Made by a program: the position numbers and the translations under genes. The notes beneath the pieces are model-generated. The model did not search any database and was not told where the DNA came from. It was given only the letters and a program-made list of their open reading frames with translations. From positions 868,001-932,000 of the forward strand of contig NC_057384.1 in assembly GCF_016906535.1 (NCBI RefSeq): DNA of 64,000 nucleotides, given 5' to 3'. Origin of the DNA: Rhizoctonia solani. Lineage: Eukaryota; Basidiomycota; Agaricomycetes; Cantharellales; Ceratobasidiaceae. How positions within the stretch are numbered: the stretch's first letter is position 1; each line of letters opens with the position of its first letter. Below are positions 45,318 through 57,292 of this stretch, in pieces.

Positions 45318-45877
45318 ACACAATCGATACCAGGGAATTTATTCCCATTTTCTCGAATTTAAACGAAGATGAACGGACTAGATTTTCAATCACGTGACTT
45401 CGGCGCTTATATCATACGCTAAGCGCCAAGCCACGTCCCCTTCCGCGCTTAATCAGCATACGTAGCCACCTCCACCTATGACGTCATCATGACACGTCAG
45501 TGACACGTATGCATGAGTAAGGCCAACTGCGGAGCGGGGTTCTTATTTGATACAGTATTTGATTTAGTACATTTGTAATTAGCTAGCTTGTGGAATATAT
45601 AAGGAGGCACACCGACCATGGTAACACCCAGGTCGATTACCTCTTGTTGCACTCCAAACATTGTACGAGGCCTTACAGCCAGCAATTACTAGTTACACGC
45701 CTTAAGCGTCGCCCTCACTGTACTTACGTAGCTCGCCGCCGCCTTACAGCGCGTGGTCATTGTAGTTTAGTAGTTAGACGTTGTAGGGTAGAAGCTCGCC
45801 GCCTTAAGCGGTACACTGTATTAGTCACACGGCCACAAGCGCCCGCGCCCTCGACGTCCTTACAGACGTCTAGGACA
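45310..45877 (+). repeat. Family A 3' LTR
   Basis: 568 bp, differing from the 5' LTR at two CpG-derived positions (near 45430 and 45649). Confidence 0.95.
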
Positions 45878-45882
45878 AGGCG

Positions 45883-47919
45883 CTTTGGACTTGTTCTGCA
45901 GGAATTGGAGGATTTCCTCCAGGGACTTGTCTTGATCTAGGGATGACTCAATCTGTTGTTGCAGCTCCTTCTCTGGTGTAACTAAGGCTACGTTGGCAAA
46001 TATGGGATTAGGAAGCATGGTCTGGGCGGCGGGCAGAATGTTGGCATGGTCCAAACGGCGTGAGAGGGCGTCTGGCTTTCCCAATTGCTTTCCTGGGCGG
46101 TAGACAATTTGGAAGTTATAACCTGCTAACAGCAAGTGCCATCTAGCGTGGCAACAGTTGAACGTTTGGGACTCCTTCCAGTACTCCAGGTTGCAGTGAT
46201 TGGTGAACACGGTGACAGGGTGAACAGTTCCTTCCAAGAAGATACGCCAGTACTTGAAGGAGCAAATGATAGCCAAAAGTTCCTTATCATGGGTGTTGTA
46301 GTTCTGCTTGGCACCCTTGAATGACTCAGATAGAAAACCTAGCGGATGGAGGCGGCCGTCTTCCTGACGTTGGCTGAGTATGGAACCTAAGGCTGCGCCT
46401 GACGCATCTGTTTCTAGGAAGTAGGGTTTTGTTGGATCTGCATGACAGAGAACTGGTGCGTTGGTGATTGCATCCTTTAGTCCTTGGAAGGCTTCCTGTT
46501 CTTTGTTACCCCAATCCCAGGGCGTGTCTTTCTTGACCAGGTTATGCAATGGCCTGGCCATGTGGCTAAAGTTGGCAACAAATCAACGGAGGAAGTTGGC
46601 AAACCCTAAGAATGATTGGACTTCTTTAACCTTTGTGGGGACCAGCCATTCTTGTACTGCCTGAATCTTGAGCTTATCCAGGCTAAAACCCTTATCCAAG
46701 ACAATGATTCCCAGGTATTCCACAGAAGTGACGTGGAATGTACACTTTGATGCCTTACAAAACAGTTGGTTATCCAATAGCCGCTGCAGGACTTCATGAA
46801 CATGTTGCGTGTGAGTTGTGTCATCCTTTGAGTAGATCAGGATGTCATCAAGGTAAATGATGACGCAAACGTCTAACAGATCTTTAAACAATTTGTTCAT
46901 GAAATGTTGGAAGGCAGCGGGGGCGTTGGTTAAGCCAAAGGTCATGACTAGGGACTCATATAGGCTGTACTTAGTGCGGAAGGCCGTTTTCCATTTGTTG
47001 CCTTCTTTTACCTGGACGTTGTTATATCCCCAACGTAGATCTAGTTTAGTGAAGATTTTGGCACCACAGAGCTGGGCCATAAGATCATCAGGACGGGGCA
47101 GCGGGCATACATTCTTCTTGGTCCGGTTGTTAAGGCAGCGGTAGTCAACAACCAATTGGCGGGAGCCATCCTTTTTGGGTACAAACATGATGGGGGAACT
47201 AATGGATGATTTACTGGGACGGATTTTCCCAGCCTTGAGTTTGTCCCTGAGCCAGTCCTTGAGCGTGGCAGATTTGGCGTCAGTCATGCTATAGAGGGGC
47301 AAATTCAAAGGTCCTTCTTCTGTGAGTTCAATTCCAATGTCATAATGCCAGTGAGGAGGAAGTTTGTTGAATTCTTCTTCCCCAAATACCTTGGCGTATT
47401 GATGGTACTCAGAGGGTACTCCTTCAAGAGGGTTCTTATCTGCTTCCTCTTCCTCAGCAATGGCCACGTGTTTGGGGGTTGTGTGAGGGAAGGTAAGGGT
47501 GCGCGTATTCCAATCAATATCTGGGTTGTGGGCCTCCAACCATTTCAATCCCAAAATAGCAGCATGAGAACCGGTATTACATATAAGGAAGGTCTCTGTT
47601 ATTTTCTTGCCATCAAGGGAGAAGGTCAGGACTGCCTTCTTCCAGATTTTGCCAGCCTGGGGGCTCAACCCATCAAGCATAGTGACAATACGGGGTATAG
47701 GGAGATCAATGAGTGGAAGGCGGAGTAGTTCCGCAGTACGGGGGTGTAGGAAGGATGATGTGGCGCCTGAATCAATCAGGACTTCTAATGATTCCACTTG
47801 TTTTTCTGGCTATATTGGAATTGTGAAAAGGGGTGCAATTCTATTGGTACTAGATATATTACAGAATTCCAAACGTAAGCCAGAGTCCTTGGGGTCCTTG
47901 CGCGCGGCAGCAGGTACCC
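45883..47919 (-). pseudogene. A5 pol, protease, RT and RNase H
   Basis: Protease VLIDSGATSSFLHP, then HAAILGLKWLEAHN. RT with intact YLDDILIYS and MTFGLTNAPAAFQHF. TGA at 46585-46583 interrupts after GFANFLR, at a codon that is CGA in the intact copy. RNase H FLETDASGAALGS, THDKELLAI, then linker up to the insertion point at 45882. With 38085-39470 it makes the whole pol of A5. Confidence 0.9.
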
Positions 47920-49275
47920 TTACTCTTTTCCCAATTGGTACTTGGAGTCTTTGCCAGTCTTGGCGGTTTCCTTGGCTTTCCCCTTATCCTCCCTGGGGGT
48001 AGCCTTCCAGCCGGTCCTGCATTTGGCAAACTTATGCCCTGCTTTGCCGCATTTCACACAGAGACCTTCTGTGCGGCGGTGGTTGCGTTCCTCTTCCAAG
48101 ACGTAGTTGGGATTGGAGGAGAGGGGACCGGTTTTTGTGGCCTGTTGGCCGGTACTTGCCCCCCGGTTGGGGGTGGAAGAAGTTTTACCAGGCTTACTAC
48201 CCTGTTGTGGGTGGCTGGCTTGCTCCTTGCAGAGGGTGTTGTCAATGATGAGGGCAGCGTCTTGTAGCTCCCTCAGGGTTCAGGGTTGCCTTTCCCTCGT
48301 GGCAATCTGTCTTTGGACCTCCCAGTGAAGTCCTTGCGCAAATTGGCCGCGGAGCGCGGCGTTGTTCCAGTTGAGTTCCATCTGCAGCGTGCGGAACTTA
48401 GTAATATATTCAGCACAAGTGCTGGTTTGAGTGAGGGAAGTGATTTTCCGCTCTGCTGCTCTGGTTGCATCTGGGTTGCCAAAAGCAGCCAGGAATTTGT
48501 TCTTGAACTCATCCACGGTTTGGATGAGTGTGCAATGGGACCCTAGTTGGTCCAGGTGGGGATGGGCCCAGGCCCCTGCCGCTTCCTCCATGTTCATGAG
48601 AAGGAAGCTGAGGACCTCCAGGTCCAAGGGGAACTGCCTCTGGTTGAGGCAAACCCAGGCCAACATGCGTGTTAGCCATTGTTTGGCCTCTGACCCTATT
48701 TTGCCTTTGAAGGCATCTGGGTGGTCCACCTTTACAGTGGAGGGGACTGGAGGCTGCGCCGGGGTGACAATAGGCGCTGGTGGAGGTCCTTGGGGGGCTG
48801 GAGCCGGTCCCAAAGGGAAGGAGGAGGAAGGGTATGGGTTGAATAATGAGAGGGGGTTGCGCCGGGGAGCCCCTGTGGAGATGATGGGGGCTGGGGCCCC
48901 AAGGAAGGGTTGAGCCTTGCCAATAGGCTTGGCTTTGGGCGCAGCCCTGGGAGTTTCCTTGACCGCAGGGGGTTTTTGTTCTTCTGGGGTGTGGGGACCC
49001 TGGGTGTGCTGGAGCTGGGCAAGCCCATCCTTGACAGTATCAACCGTTTGCAAGATGTTCTCAACATTGGTTCAAACCTCTCGGCTAACTTTGGCTTGTT
49101 CCGAGAGGGCCCGCTTGATGCGGTCAACCTGGGATTGGAGTCCCCAGAGGAGGCGGATGACCCGCTCGAGAGATATTTTGCCAAGCTCAGGGGAGGCTGG
49201 CGGAAAGAGGGGTTCCAGCTGTCCCTGATTGACAGGGGAGCGGGCTCGAGAGGGTGGCCGGGAACAGGTTGCCAT
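47920..49275 (-). pseudogene. A5 gag
   Basis: Starts MATCSRPPSRARSPVN. TGA at 49074-49072 replaces CGA of the intact gag (after AKVSREV). The capsid-like domain is open at 49053-48280, then a small insertion around 48280 shifts the frame. The CCHC knuckle region near 48060-48000 and the GGGAAAA site before the stop remain recognisable. Confidence 0.88.
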
Positions 49276-49762
49276 TGGGTGTGTGGGGTAAGACCGGCCA
49301 GCGTGGGTGGATGCCCGGGAAGAAGAACAAGGGGGAGTACAGGAGGTAATGGTGGAGAGTGTGGTGGGGACTAGTAGGTGCCTATATCAGGACTTATGAG
49401 TGCTTTGTTACTCAATTGCTAAGACCTTGCGTCAAACAACCTAGCGTTGAACAGTAGGAATTACTAATCACAGCCGTGGGCGGGCGTGATGTAGAACCCA
49501 ATTTCTGCAAGCAGGTGTATTGGCTGTCTAGGTCCGCTGGTAAAAGGTGCGGCAACCGGGGTATGCGGGCAATAGGGAATTCCTGCCTTATAGCAATTTG
49601 GTACTAGGAGGGGACAACACTGGTTTGATTATTAACAGCAAAAGGCGATCCCAATCTCCGGTATTTCCCTTGTGCTAGTACAGGGTTCCTTCTTGTTGTT
49701 GGGCTAAGTGTGGTGGGTGCTGGTAGGCACGGTTTGCAACCAACTTCAGGTCAATTACCTAG

Positions 49763-50335
49763 TGTCCTAGACGTCTGTAAGGATGTCAAGGGCGCGGGTG
49801 CTTGTGGCTGTGTGAGAATACAGGTGGTGCCGCTTAAGTCAACAAGGTCTACCCTATGACGTCTAACTACTAAACTACAATGACCAAGGCCGTAAGGGCA
49901 ATGGCTAGCTACGTATGTAAGGTGGTGTCAACGCTTAAGGCATGTATGTAATGCTAAGTAATCTGGCTGTAAGGCCTTGTACAAGTGGGGATGTGACAAG
50001 AGGTAATCAACCTGGGTGTTACCATGGTCCGTTGGCCTCCTTATATATTACAGAGCTACCTAATTACAAATACAACTATATGCAATACCATATCAAATAA
50101 GAACCCTGATCCGCAGTTGGCCTTACTCATGTATACGTGTCACTGATGTGTCATAGTGATGTCATCAGGTGGAGGTGGCTACGTATGCTGAGGTAAGCGT
50201 GGATGGGGATGTGGCTTGGCGCTTAGCGTATGATATAAGCGCCGAAGTCACGTGATCAAAAATGTTGTCCGTTTGCCTTTGTTTAAATTCGAGAAAATGG
50301 GGATAAATTCCCTGGTATTGACTGTGTCTACAACA
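49763..50335 (-). repeat. A5 5' LTR
   Basis: 573 bp in minus orientation. PBS AGGTAATTGACCT (minus, 49760-49748) sits 2 nt from it. The matching site in this LTR (50013-50001) has two CpG-type mismatches. Confidence 0.88.
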
Positions 50336-50631
50336 GCTGGACTTAGTGATATTCTCTAAGTCCAGGTCACATGACCTCCCCCCCTCCAGTCCTTTATCAA
50401 ATACTATACTAAACTACTACAGATTTGAGGTGGGGGGGGATGACATAATCTCTTCTATAATAATATATTATTCAGACCTTGCCTGCAGGCATTAACATTG
50501 GCCCGCGGCTAGGGGGGCGGGGGGAGTGCAACGTCCCCCAGCAACTTATATTATTAATATATCACTGTGCATCATATATACTATATATATCTTTGACAGT
50601 GGATATATATGGTAATAACCCCTCCAGATAT
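50336..50631 (+). repeat. Family C/D LTR, 5' truncated
   Basis: Starts inside the LTR at GCTGGACTTAGTG and runs to GATATGGGTTA, directly abutting A5 on the left and an A LTR on the right. The terminal TGACA is missing. Likely a recombination scar. Confidence 0.75.
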
Positions 50632-50636
50632 GGGTT

Positions 50637-50905
50637 ACAACACCCAGGTCAATTACCTCTTGTTGCATCCCCCCATTGTACAAGGACCTTAGGTCCAGTA
50701 AATACTTAGTTTACTAGTTCCACGTTGCCTTAAGCGGCTTCCCAGTTGTATTTAGGTAGCTTCCCATTGCCATATAGGCCTGGACACTGTAGTATAGTTG
50801 GTTGTTGTTGTAGGTAGCTTAACCGTTGCCTTAAGCAACTCTTACTTAGTTCCATACGGCCGCAAGCGCCCTCCTCCTCAACGCCCCTTAAGGACGTCTA
50901 GGACA
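50637..50905 (+). repeat. Family A 5' LTR (copy A6), U3 missing
   Basis: Begins at ACACCCAGGTC and ends GGACA. AGGTCAATTACCT at 50646-50658 pairs with the PBS AGGTAATTGACCT at 50908-50920. Confidence 0.82.
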
Positions 50906-51390
50906 CTAGGTAATTGACCTTTGTTGGTTGCAAACCGTTCTGCACCCATCCCACTAAGCATCAACAAACAAGAAGGGTACCTGTACTAGCACTAGCAAAA
51001 TCACATGATTGGGGCTACCTTGCGGGACAGAATAATCAAAAGTCCCCCACCCCCACATAGTAGCGAATTGCTATAAGGCAGACTACCACTATTGTCCACA
51101 TACCACATGGTTGCCGCACCTTTTGCTAGCAAACCCAGACAGCAGATACACCTGCTTGCAGAGACAAGGTACTACATCACGCCTGCCCACGGCAGTGATT
51201 AGCTACACTTACTGTTCAATGCTAGGTTGTTTGACGCAGGGTTTTAGCGTATAACACAATAAAGCGCTCATAAGTCCTGACAAAGGCACATACTAGTCCC
51301 CCCTCACTTCCCACCATTCTCTCCCAGACTCCCACACGCTCTTCTTCATGGGCCTCTATCCACGCTGGCCGCTCCTACCCCCCACACTCC

Positions 51391-52921
51391 ATGGCAACCC
51401 ACTCCAGGACGTCCTCTCAAGCCCAATCCCCTTTCAATCAGGGATACATGGAACCCCGCCTTCTGTCAACCACCTCTGTTGAACTTGGCAAGGTATCCCT
51501 TGAACGTGTCACACACCTCCTCCTTGGCCTTCTTGGCCACGTTGAACAGCTTGAAAGGGAAATTGCCAAAATTAAGGAAGCAGGGGTCAAAACCCAAACC
51601 AACGTCAAGAACATATCCCAAACCGTTGATGTTGTCAAGGATGGGCTTTGAAGCCTCCAACTCCAAGGGCCTTGCACACCAGAAGGCCCCCAGCCCAAAG
51701 CCATGGAAGAAATGCCACGCCCCCTACCAAAAGCCAAGCCTACTGGATTGGCTAGTGGGCCAACCTTCTGGCCAGAACAGCTGCAAGGGCTTCCTGCCTT
51801 TGCCCAGCCAACCCCAAGAAGAGCCGCACCCCTGCAAGTCCTGTCTCCCCCTCCATCTCCACGTCTCCAATCCCCAATTGGAGCACCTGCCCCTCTCCCA
51901 CCGGCTCCAACCACCACCTACCCTGCCCCGGTCAAAGTAGACCACCCAGATGCCTATACAGGCAAAATCAGGAGCAAGGCCAAGCAATGGCTAACCTGGA
52001 TGCTGGCATGGACCTGCCTTAACTTGCAGATGTTCCCCACTGATCAGGAGGTTCTATCCTTCCTCCTGATGAACATGAAGGACTCCGCTGGGGCTTGGGC
52101 CCACCCTCACCTTGACCAGCTCAGCTCACACTGGGCCATTATCCAAATGGTTGAAGGGGTCAAGTTGGAATTCCTGGCAGCATTTGGCAACCCTGACGCC
52201 ACAAGGGCTGCCAAGCAGAAGATCACCACGCTCACCCAGTCTGGCACGTGCGCAGACTACATTACTAAGTTCAGAACCCTTGCCATGGAACTGGACTGGA
52301 ATGATGCGGCCCTTCAAGGCCAATTTGCCTGTGGCCTCCACTGGGAGGTTAGCCGTCAAATTGCTACCCACTGTCCTGGACACAGTCACATGACCAGTAC
52401 AAGTGGTTGCATGCTGGCCCAAGCCCAAATTTGGGGGGTAGCAGGTGTAATCATGGGTTGTCAGCAGAGGAATAATAGGGCTCTATGGCTTAGTGGTCAA
52501 GCTGGTTCAATTCTGGCTAGTTCTATTTTCCTCTGTTTATGACACCCACAAACATTGCCCCTGGACCCTCCTTGAGCTGCAGAACGCAGCACTTGTTGTC
52601 AACAACGCTCTCCGCAAAGAGCGGGCTAGCCATCCACCAAAGGATAGTAAGCCTAGCAAGCAATCCAACCCTGCAAGGGGGACAAGTACCAGCCAGTCAA
52701 CTACTGGATCAAGGAAGCTCTCTGACAACCCCAACTTTGTGTCTGAAGAGGAAAGGAACCGCCACTGCACTGCAGGCACCTGCATCAAGTGTGGCAAGAT
52801 GGGCCACAAGTTTGCGGAATGCCACACAGGTTGGAAGGCCACCCCTATCAAAGACAAGGGGAAGGCAAAGGAAACCGCCAAAATTGGCAAAGAATTTGGA
52901 CCCAAATCAGGAAAAGACTAA
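51391..52921 (+). pseudogene. Family A-related gag (copy A6), diverged
   Basis: N-terminus MATHSRTSSQAQSPF with a helical segment (RVTHLLLGLLGHVEQLEREIAKIKE), a TGA at 51649-51651, then the Pro-rich linker and capsid-like domain (VDHPDAYTGKIRSKAKQWL) in 51703-52371. A 173-bp insertion (52372-52544) interrupts. The gag tail with knuckle CIKCGKMGHKFAEC follows at 52555-52921. It differs from the other A copies more than they do from each other, so it is a subfamily. The shift site reads AGGAAAA here. Confidence 0.88.
52372..52544. mobile_element. 173-bp insert: Tc1 antisense fragment plus tRNA-like sequence
   Basis: TG...CA ends and 5-bp duplication CCCAC (52367-52371, 52545-52549). The first about 70 bp are the reverse complement of Tc1 transposase DNA near 26797-26866. 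The 3' part has a pol III A-box match TGGCTTAGTGG (52486-52496) and B-box match GTTCAATTC (52505-52513), only 8 nt apart, as in a tRNA lacking its anticodon arm. Confidence 0.65.
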
Positions 52922-53096
52922 GGGTACCTGCTGCCGCGCACAAGGACCCTAAGGACTCTGTTTTGATCTTGGAATTTTGTAATATATCAGAATCTTATAG
53001 AAATAAACCCCTATTCACAATTCCAATCCAACCAGAGAAACAAGTGGATACACTAGAAGTCCTGATAGATTCAGGTGCCACCTCATCATTCCTACA
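52922..53096 (+). pseudogene. A6 pol start, protease
   Basis: The -1 frame opens into protease VLIDSGATSSFLH, then a family B LTR cuts it at 53097. The remainder lies beyond the window, past the B element. Confidence 0.8.
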
Positions 53097-54366
53097 TGTT
53101 GTACACCACTGTAAGGTGGGTATGCGCTGGTGAAGGCGGGCGCTTGTGGCCGTAACTACTACACTAGCTTAAGTAATCTAACTACTAAAGGCTATAAACT
53201 ATCTACTAAGTCACTTATGGTGACCGCTAACTATCTACTGTTGACGCAAAGGGGCTGGAGGCCTGGAGGTGTGGTGAGTGAGGTGAAGGGGTGGTGCGTC
53301 AGCAGAACTTCTGGGGGCTGGCTACTTAGCTGGCTGGGTCCTCCTCAATGGATATGAGACAAGGTAAAATCAACTTGGTGTCCCCAAGCAATTTCCCTGC
53401 TGTATACACTAAGCAGCAAAATATTGCAACCCCCATGAGGAATAGCTGGAGGCCAAGCAACACACTTTCAGGTATAGGTTTATATACAAGATCTGTAGAC
53501 CTGTATGAGAGCTAGGTGATGTCAAAAAACAGGGTGAAAATACCAATCTTGGTGTGCTAAACAGGGAGGATAAGAAACAGGGGTTTTTCCAGCCTGCCAA
53601 CCAGTAAATATCTTGCTCAGAGCTGCTAATGAAACTTGAAGAGAAACAAAATCTGAGTAGTATAGCACTTTCAAGCGTGCAGATCTGTGCGCTTGTTGTG
53701 GAGATATGCGCCTTCAGATCTAGGGAGGGTTACTAGGAAACCTCCCATTTTCAGCAATTTCCAATCAGTCTCCTAGTAACCCCTCCTACATTGGAAGGCG
53801 CATATCTCCACAACAAGCGCACAGATCTGCACGCTTGAAAGTGCTATACTACTCAGATTTTGTTTCTCTTCAAGTTTCATTAGCAGCTCTGAGCAAGATA
53901 TTTACTGGTTGGCAGGCTGGAAAAACCCCTGTTTCTTATCCTCCCTGTTTAGCACACCAAGATTGGTATTTTCACCCTGTTTTTTGACATCACCTAGCTC
54001 TCATACAGGTCTACAGATCTTGTATATAAACCTATACCTGAAAGTGTGTTGCTTGGCCTCCAGCTATTCCTCATGGGGGTTGCAATATTTTTGCTGCTTA
54101 GTGTATATAGACATTGGTGCGCTATTTACATGGTCTGTGCGCGTGAGAAAAGAAGTACATGATGGAAATAAGAAGTGTGCTGCGGGCTGCGCAGAAGCGT
54201 GGATTTCTCCTAAGCGCCCTTGGCACGGCATCTTGGCGTGGCATCTTGGCATAGTAAGCGCCAAGATCACGTGATTGAAAAACAAAAGATAATGAGTCCA
54301 TAGAAAATAGTAAAAATAACAGAAAAATTAGGAGAATCCAATGGTATAATTTAGGAGGTTGTAACA
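53097..54366 (-). repeat. Family B 3' LTR with a palindrome in its TATA box
   Basis: Starts TGTTGTACACC and ends GTTGTAACA on the plus strand. About 570 bp of LTR once the insertion 53407-54103 is removed. It belongs to the B element running off the right end of the window; the left flank CTACA is one half of its target duplication. Confidence 0.85.
53407..54103. mobile_element. 0.7-kb foldback element
   Basis: Two arms of about 330 bp, almost perfect reverse complements, around a centre near 53737-53775. Ends CACTAAGCAGC/GCTGCTTAGTG and TA duplication (53405-53406, 54104-54105). It splits TATATATA of the LTR. The outer 20 bp resemble those of the palindrome at 16191. The mirrored short ORFs in both arms are products of symmetry. 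Confidence 0.88.
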
Positions 54367-54378
54367 TTGCCCCCCCCC

Positions 54379-54939
54379 TTAAAGGCTCTTGGCAGCGTCA
54401 CAAGCCTTTCTGAGTTTAGCCTTGTTGAAGCGCTTAATCTTGTCCTGGCTGTGTTCCAACAGTTCTTCTGGTTCCCAGGAGTTGTCTTCCAGGCCATATC
54501 CCTTCCATTTTATCAGGTAAAACCATTTCCCTTGTTGCCATTTGGAGTCAATGATCTGTTCCACCTTGTACTCTTCTTCCCCTTCTATTGTCTTGGGGGG
54601 AGATTGTCCTGGGAATGGTTGACTTGGTGATTTGTGACTCTTGGACAGTAATCCCACGTAGAAAACATTGTGGATTTTTAGGGTTTCTGGTAGCTTGAGG
54701 CGGTATGCATGACTGGATACTTTCTCTAGCACTTTGAATGGGCCTAGCCGTTTAGGGTCCAATTTGTTGGAATTAGTCCTAAGTTCCACGTTTTTCCCAT
54801 CCAACCAGACTTTTTTGCCAACTGTGTACTTGGGAATTGTCCCTTTATCCCTGGTCATCTGTTCCTTGCTCATTCTGAGGGCTGCTTTGGCTTCTTTCCA
54901 TTTGTTGGCTAGAGTATTGGCCACTTGGTCTGCCTCCAG
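54379..54939 (-). pseudogene. Family B pol C-terminus with chromodomain (copy B7)
   Basis: Open frame of 181 codons: integrase C-terminal domain (VGKKVWLDGKNVELRT, KRLGPFKVLEKVS, NVFYVGLLSKSH) and chromodomain (EEEYKVEQI, WFYLIKWKGYGLEDNSWEP). Cut at its N-terminal side by the F solo LTR at 54940. The reading resumes at 56182 on the other side. Confidence 0.9.
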
Positions 54940-56176
54940 TGTTGTAAATTGGGGGAAAAGAAGTTGAGACTCTGGTGCTGAGCAGAGTCTGTGTTGGAAG
55001 ATTTCCCAATTTCCAAGCTAAGTAAAGAAGTAGCTTCTTTAGGGTTCTCTGGGTCTAGTTATCTTGAATACAATCAACTACAGATATATCTTTTCTCAGT
55101 GTAAAGTGTCTTAGTAAGTATTTCTGTAAGAGCAAGAGTACTGGCTCAGGTTCCCTTTGGCAGATATAGTTATGTAAGTTTCACTCCTAGTTGCAGGAAC
55201 TAACTGGTTACTTAGTATATATCCTTCTTTAAGGATGATTGCCTTCTGTTCACTTAACCTAAGAACTCTGTATCAGGTCTACAACCTTTCCACACTATGG
55301 GTACTTGGGAGATCCACTTATACAAGTTTAAGTTATTTGAAATCTTGAGGCACAAAATATCACACAATTGAGGGGGGCAAGCCCAAACCCAAGAGTGACA
55401 GTCAACAGTAACAGTGAGTGGTAAGAGTGAAGGGTGGGTGGTTGCCCTCCAAGGGTATGCAAGAGTCCCCTTTTATACCCTAGAGTGGCAAGGTTACTGA
55501 GTCATTCACCTAGTCAGAGTATGAATATGACTTGCTTAGGACTGTGCTTCCTAAGACTTTGATTGGTGGGTGGGAAGGCACAGATATGACTAGGATGGAA
55601 TGTGGCTGCTCTTGGGTTGAACTGCAATTAGTTAAAAATAGAAACATCTAAATACATGACTCAGTCTATCAAGAAATGCTTGGCAGCCAATGAGCACTTA
55701 GAGTGAGTCATTAGTGTGAGTCATTCTGGTGGCAAGCAGAATGACTCATAAGCAGGATTTGCAGTGCCACTAGAAATTACTAGATAAGGAGAACCTTAGT
55801 AATCTCATGAGAGGTATGACTCAACTAAGCTAGAAATAAGGTTCATTTCCCAAGTTAGAGCTAGTCATGTGATGAGCTAGATGTAAAGATATAAATATAA
55901 TGATTAGTAAGGTACTTGAGCCACATAGATAGAATCTTGTGAAGCTAATATCTTCATGAGATCTTATCGTATGAGCACGTGACAGGCAGCGTTAGAACGA
56001 GCGGAAGGAGCTCTATTGAACGATATGTAACACATACAGTCAATATGAGCGTTACAAAGAGTAATGACAGGAATAATGGAAAATAGGAGTCAAATGGCCA
56101 TTAAATCAGAAAGTCAGATATATACAGATTATTGTGGATGGTGAGCTGTGAATGCAAAATTGTGTGATACATAACA
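54940..56176 (-). mobile_element. Family F solo LTR, copy 2
   Basis: 1237 bp with TCCAG duplications at 54935-54939 and 56177-56181. Nearly identical to 3821-5055. Strand inferred from the minus-strand TATAAAA box near 55484. Confidence 0.9.
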
Positions 56177-56181
56177 TCCAG

Positions 56182-57292
56182 GACATTAGCTGGTATGTTG
56201 GATGGATTCATTACCAGGCTTCTTCCATAGACTAACTCAAAGGGGGATTTCCCTGTGGAAGCATGTTTTGCATTGTTGTATGCATATTCCGCTAGGGGTA
56301 ACCATGTGGCCCAATTTGAGTGGTCTGCGGATACATAGGACCAGAGGTAAAATTCTATGAACTGATTTACTCTCTCTGTCTGGCCATCTGATTCCAGGTG
56401 GTAAGCCAATGAAAAGGACAGTTTGATTCCTAGCCGTTGGTAAAGAGCCCTGAGGAATTTGCCTGTGAACATGGTTCCTCAATCCAATATGGTTTTGACT
56501 GGTAGCCCATGGAGTTTCCAAACATGGGTAACAAACAAGTCTGCCAATCCCTTTGCTGTGACCTTTTTTGAAGTAGGAATGAAATGGCCAAATTTGGAAA
56601 AGGAATCTATGACAACTAAGATTGCGTCAAACCCTTGTGACTTAGGGAAGCCTGTAATGAAATCATAGGAAATTGTGTGGAAAGGAAATGGGGGGACTTC
56701 CAGTGGCTTCAGGGCAATGACTGGCGCATGAGGACAACAGTTAGCTTGGCATGTTGGGCAGCATTCCACCCATTCCTTGGCTGAGGACTTCATCCCTGGC
56801 CACCAATAATTCCTGCCAAGTAGTTCTAAGGTTTGCTGTTGACCTGGGTGTCCTGCCAAAGGTGAATTGTGGAATTCCCTTAGTAGCCGCTCTTTCAAGG
56901 CTTCTGAGTCTGGGACAACTAGTTTTCTGCGGTAACATAGTAAATCTTCTTCCCAGTCATAGTCCCTATAGGCCTTGCAAATAGAAGGGGGTGCGTTGTC
57001 TACATCCTCAGTAAGGAATTTGATAATTGGTTCCAGTGATGGATCTTCCTTGAGCTTGGTGCAAATATCCAAGACAACTTCTAATTCCTCTTCCAATGAA
57101 TTTGCAAAAACTTCTGATGGAAGCATGACTTCTGGTTCTGATGGGAGATCTACATAATCTGATCTTCTAGAAAGGGCGTCTGGCTTTCCTGATTGTTTAC
57201 CTGGGCAATAGTGGATTTCAAAGTTGAAGTTGCTCAGGAAAATCCGCCATTGGGCATGTCTGCAGTTGAAAGTTTGCGCCTGCATCCAATAT
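56182..57292 (-). pseudogene. Family B integrase (copy B7)
   Basis: 57285-56479 reads from the RNase H end (RHAQWRIFLSNFNFEI) through the integrase zinc site (FHNSPLAGHPGQQ, CPTCQ) and core (VVIDSFSKFGHF, TILD), where a stop interrupts near 56480. 56472-56182 continues (YHLESDGQTERVN with catalytic Glu). The integrase His-rich motif YHPES reads YHLES here. The D element at 57293 separates this part from the RT at 63407. Confidence 0.9.

Larger units (their letters stand above)
39471..45877 (+). mobile_element. Young, nearly intact family A Ty3/Gypsy chromovirus
   Basis: 6407 bp with LTRs of 568 bp each (39471-40038, 45310-45877) and perfect AGGCG duplications at 39466-39470 and 45878-45882. 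By eye the LTRs differ at only two sites, both CpG transitions, so insertion was recent. PBS, gag, -1 shift site, complete pol ORF with chromodomain and polypurine tract are all present. A 2-nt insertion in gag is the only clear defect. It sits in the pol of the oppositely oriented A5. Confidence 0.97.
37512..50335 (-). mobile_element. Family A element A5 (minus), split by the intact A element
   Basis: LTRs 37512-38084 and 49763-50335 (573 bp each). Its internal region is 38085-39470 plus 45883-49762. PBS on the minus strand at 49760-49748. The flanks GGTTA (left) and GCTGG (right) differ, so one side has been rearranged after insertion. Confidence 0.9.

Noticed and set aside
52480..52530. 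tRNA gene
   Set aside because: A- and B-box matches are only 8 nt apart and no acceptor or anticodon arm can form; kept only as a tRNA-like piece of an insert.
53409..54274. Identical 'protein' starting MAGWKNPCF on opposite strands
   Set aside because: It is the mirror image created by the palindrome arms, with no motif; not a gene.
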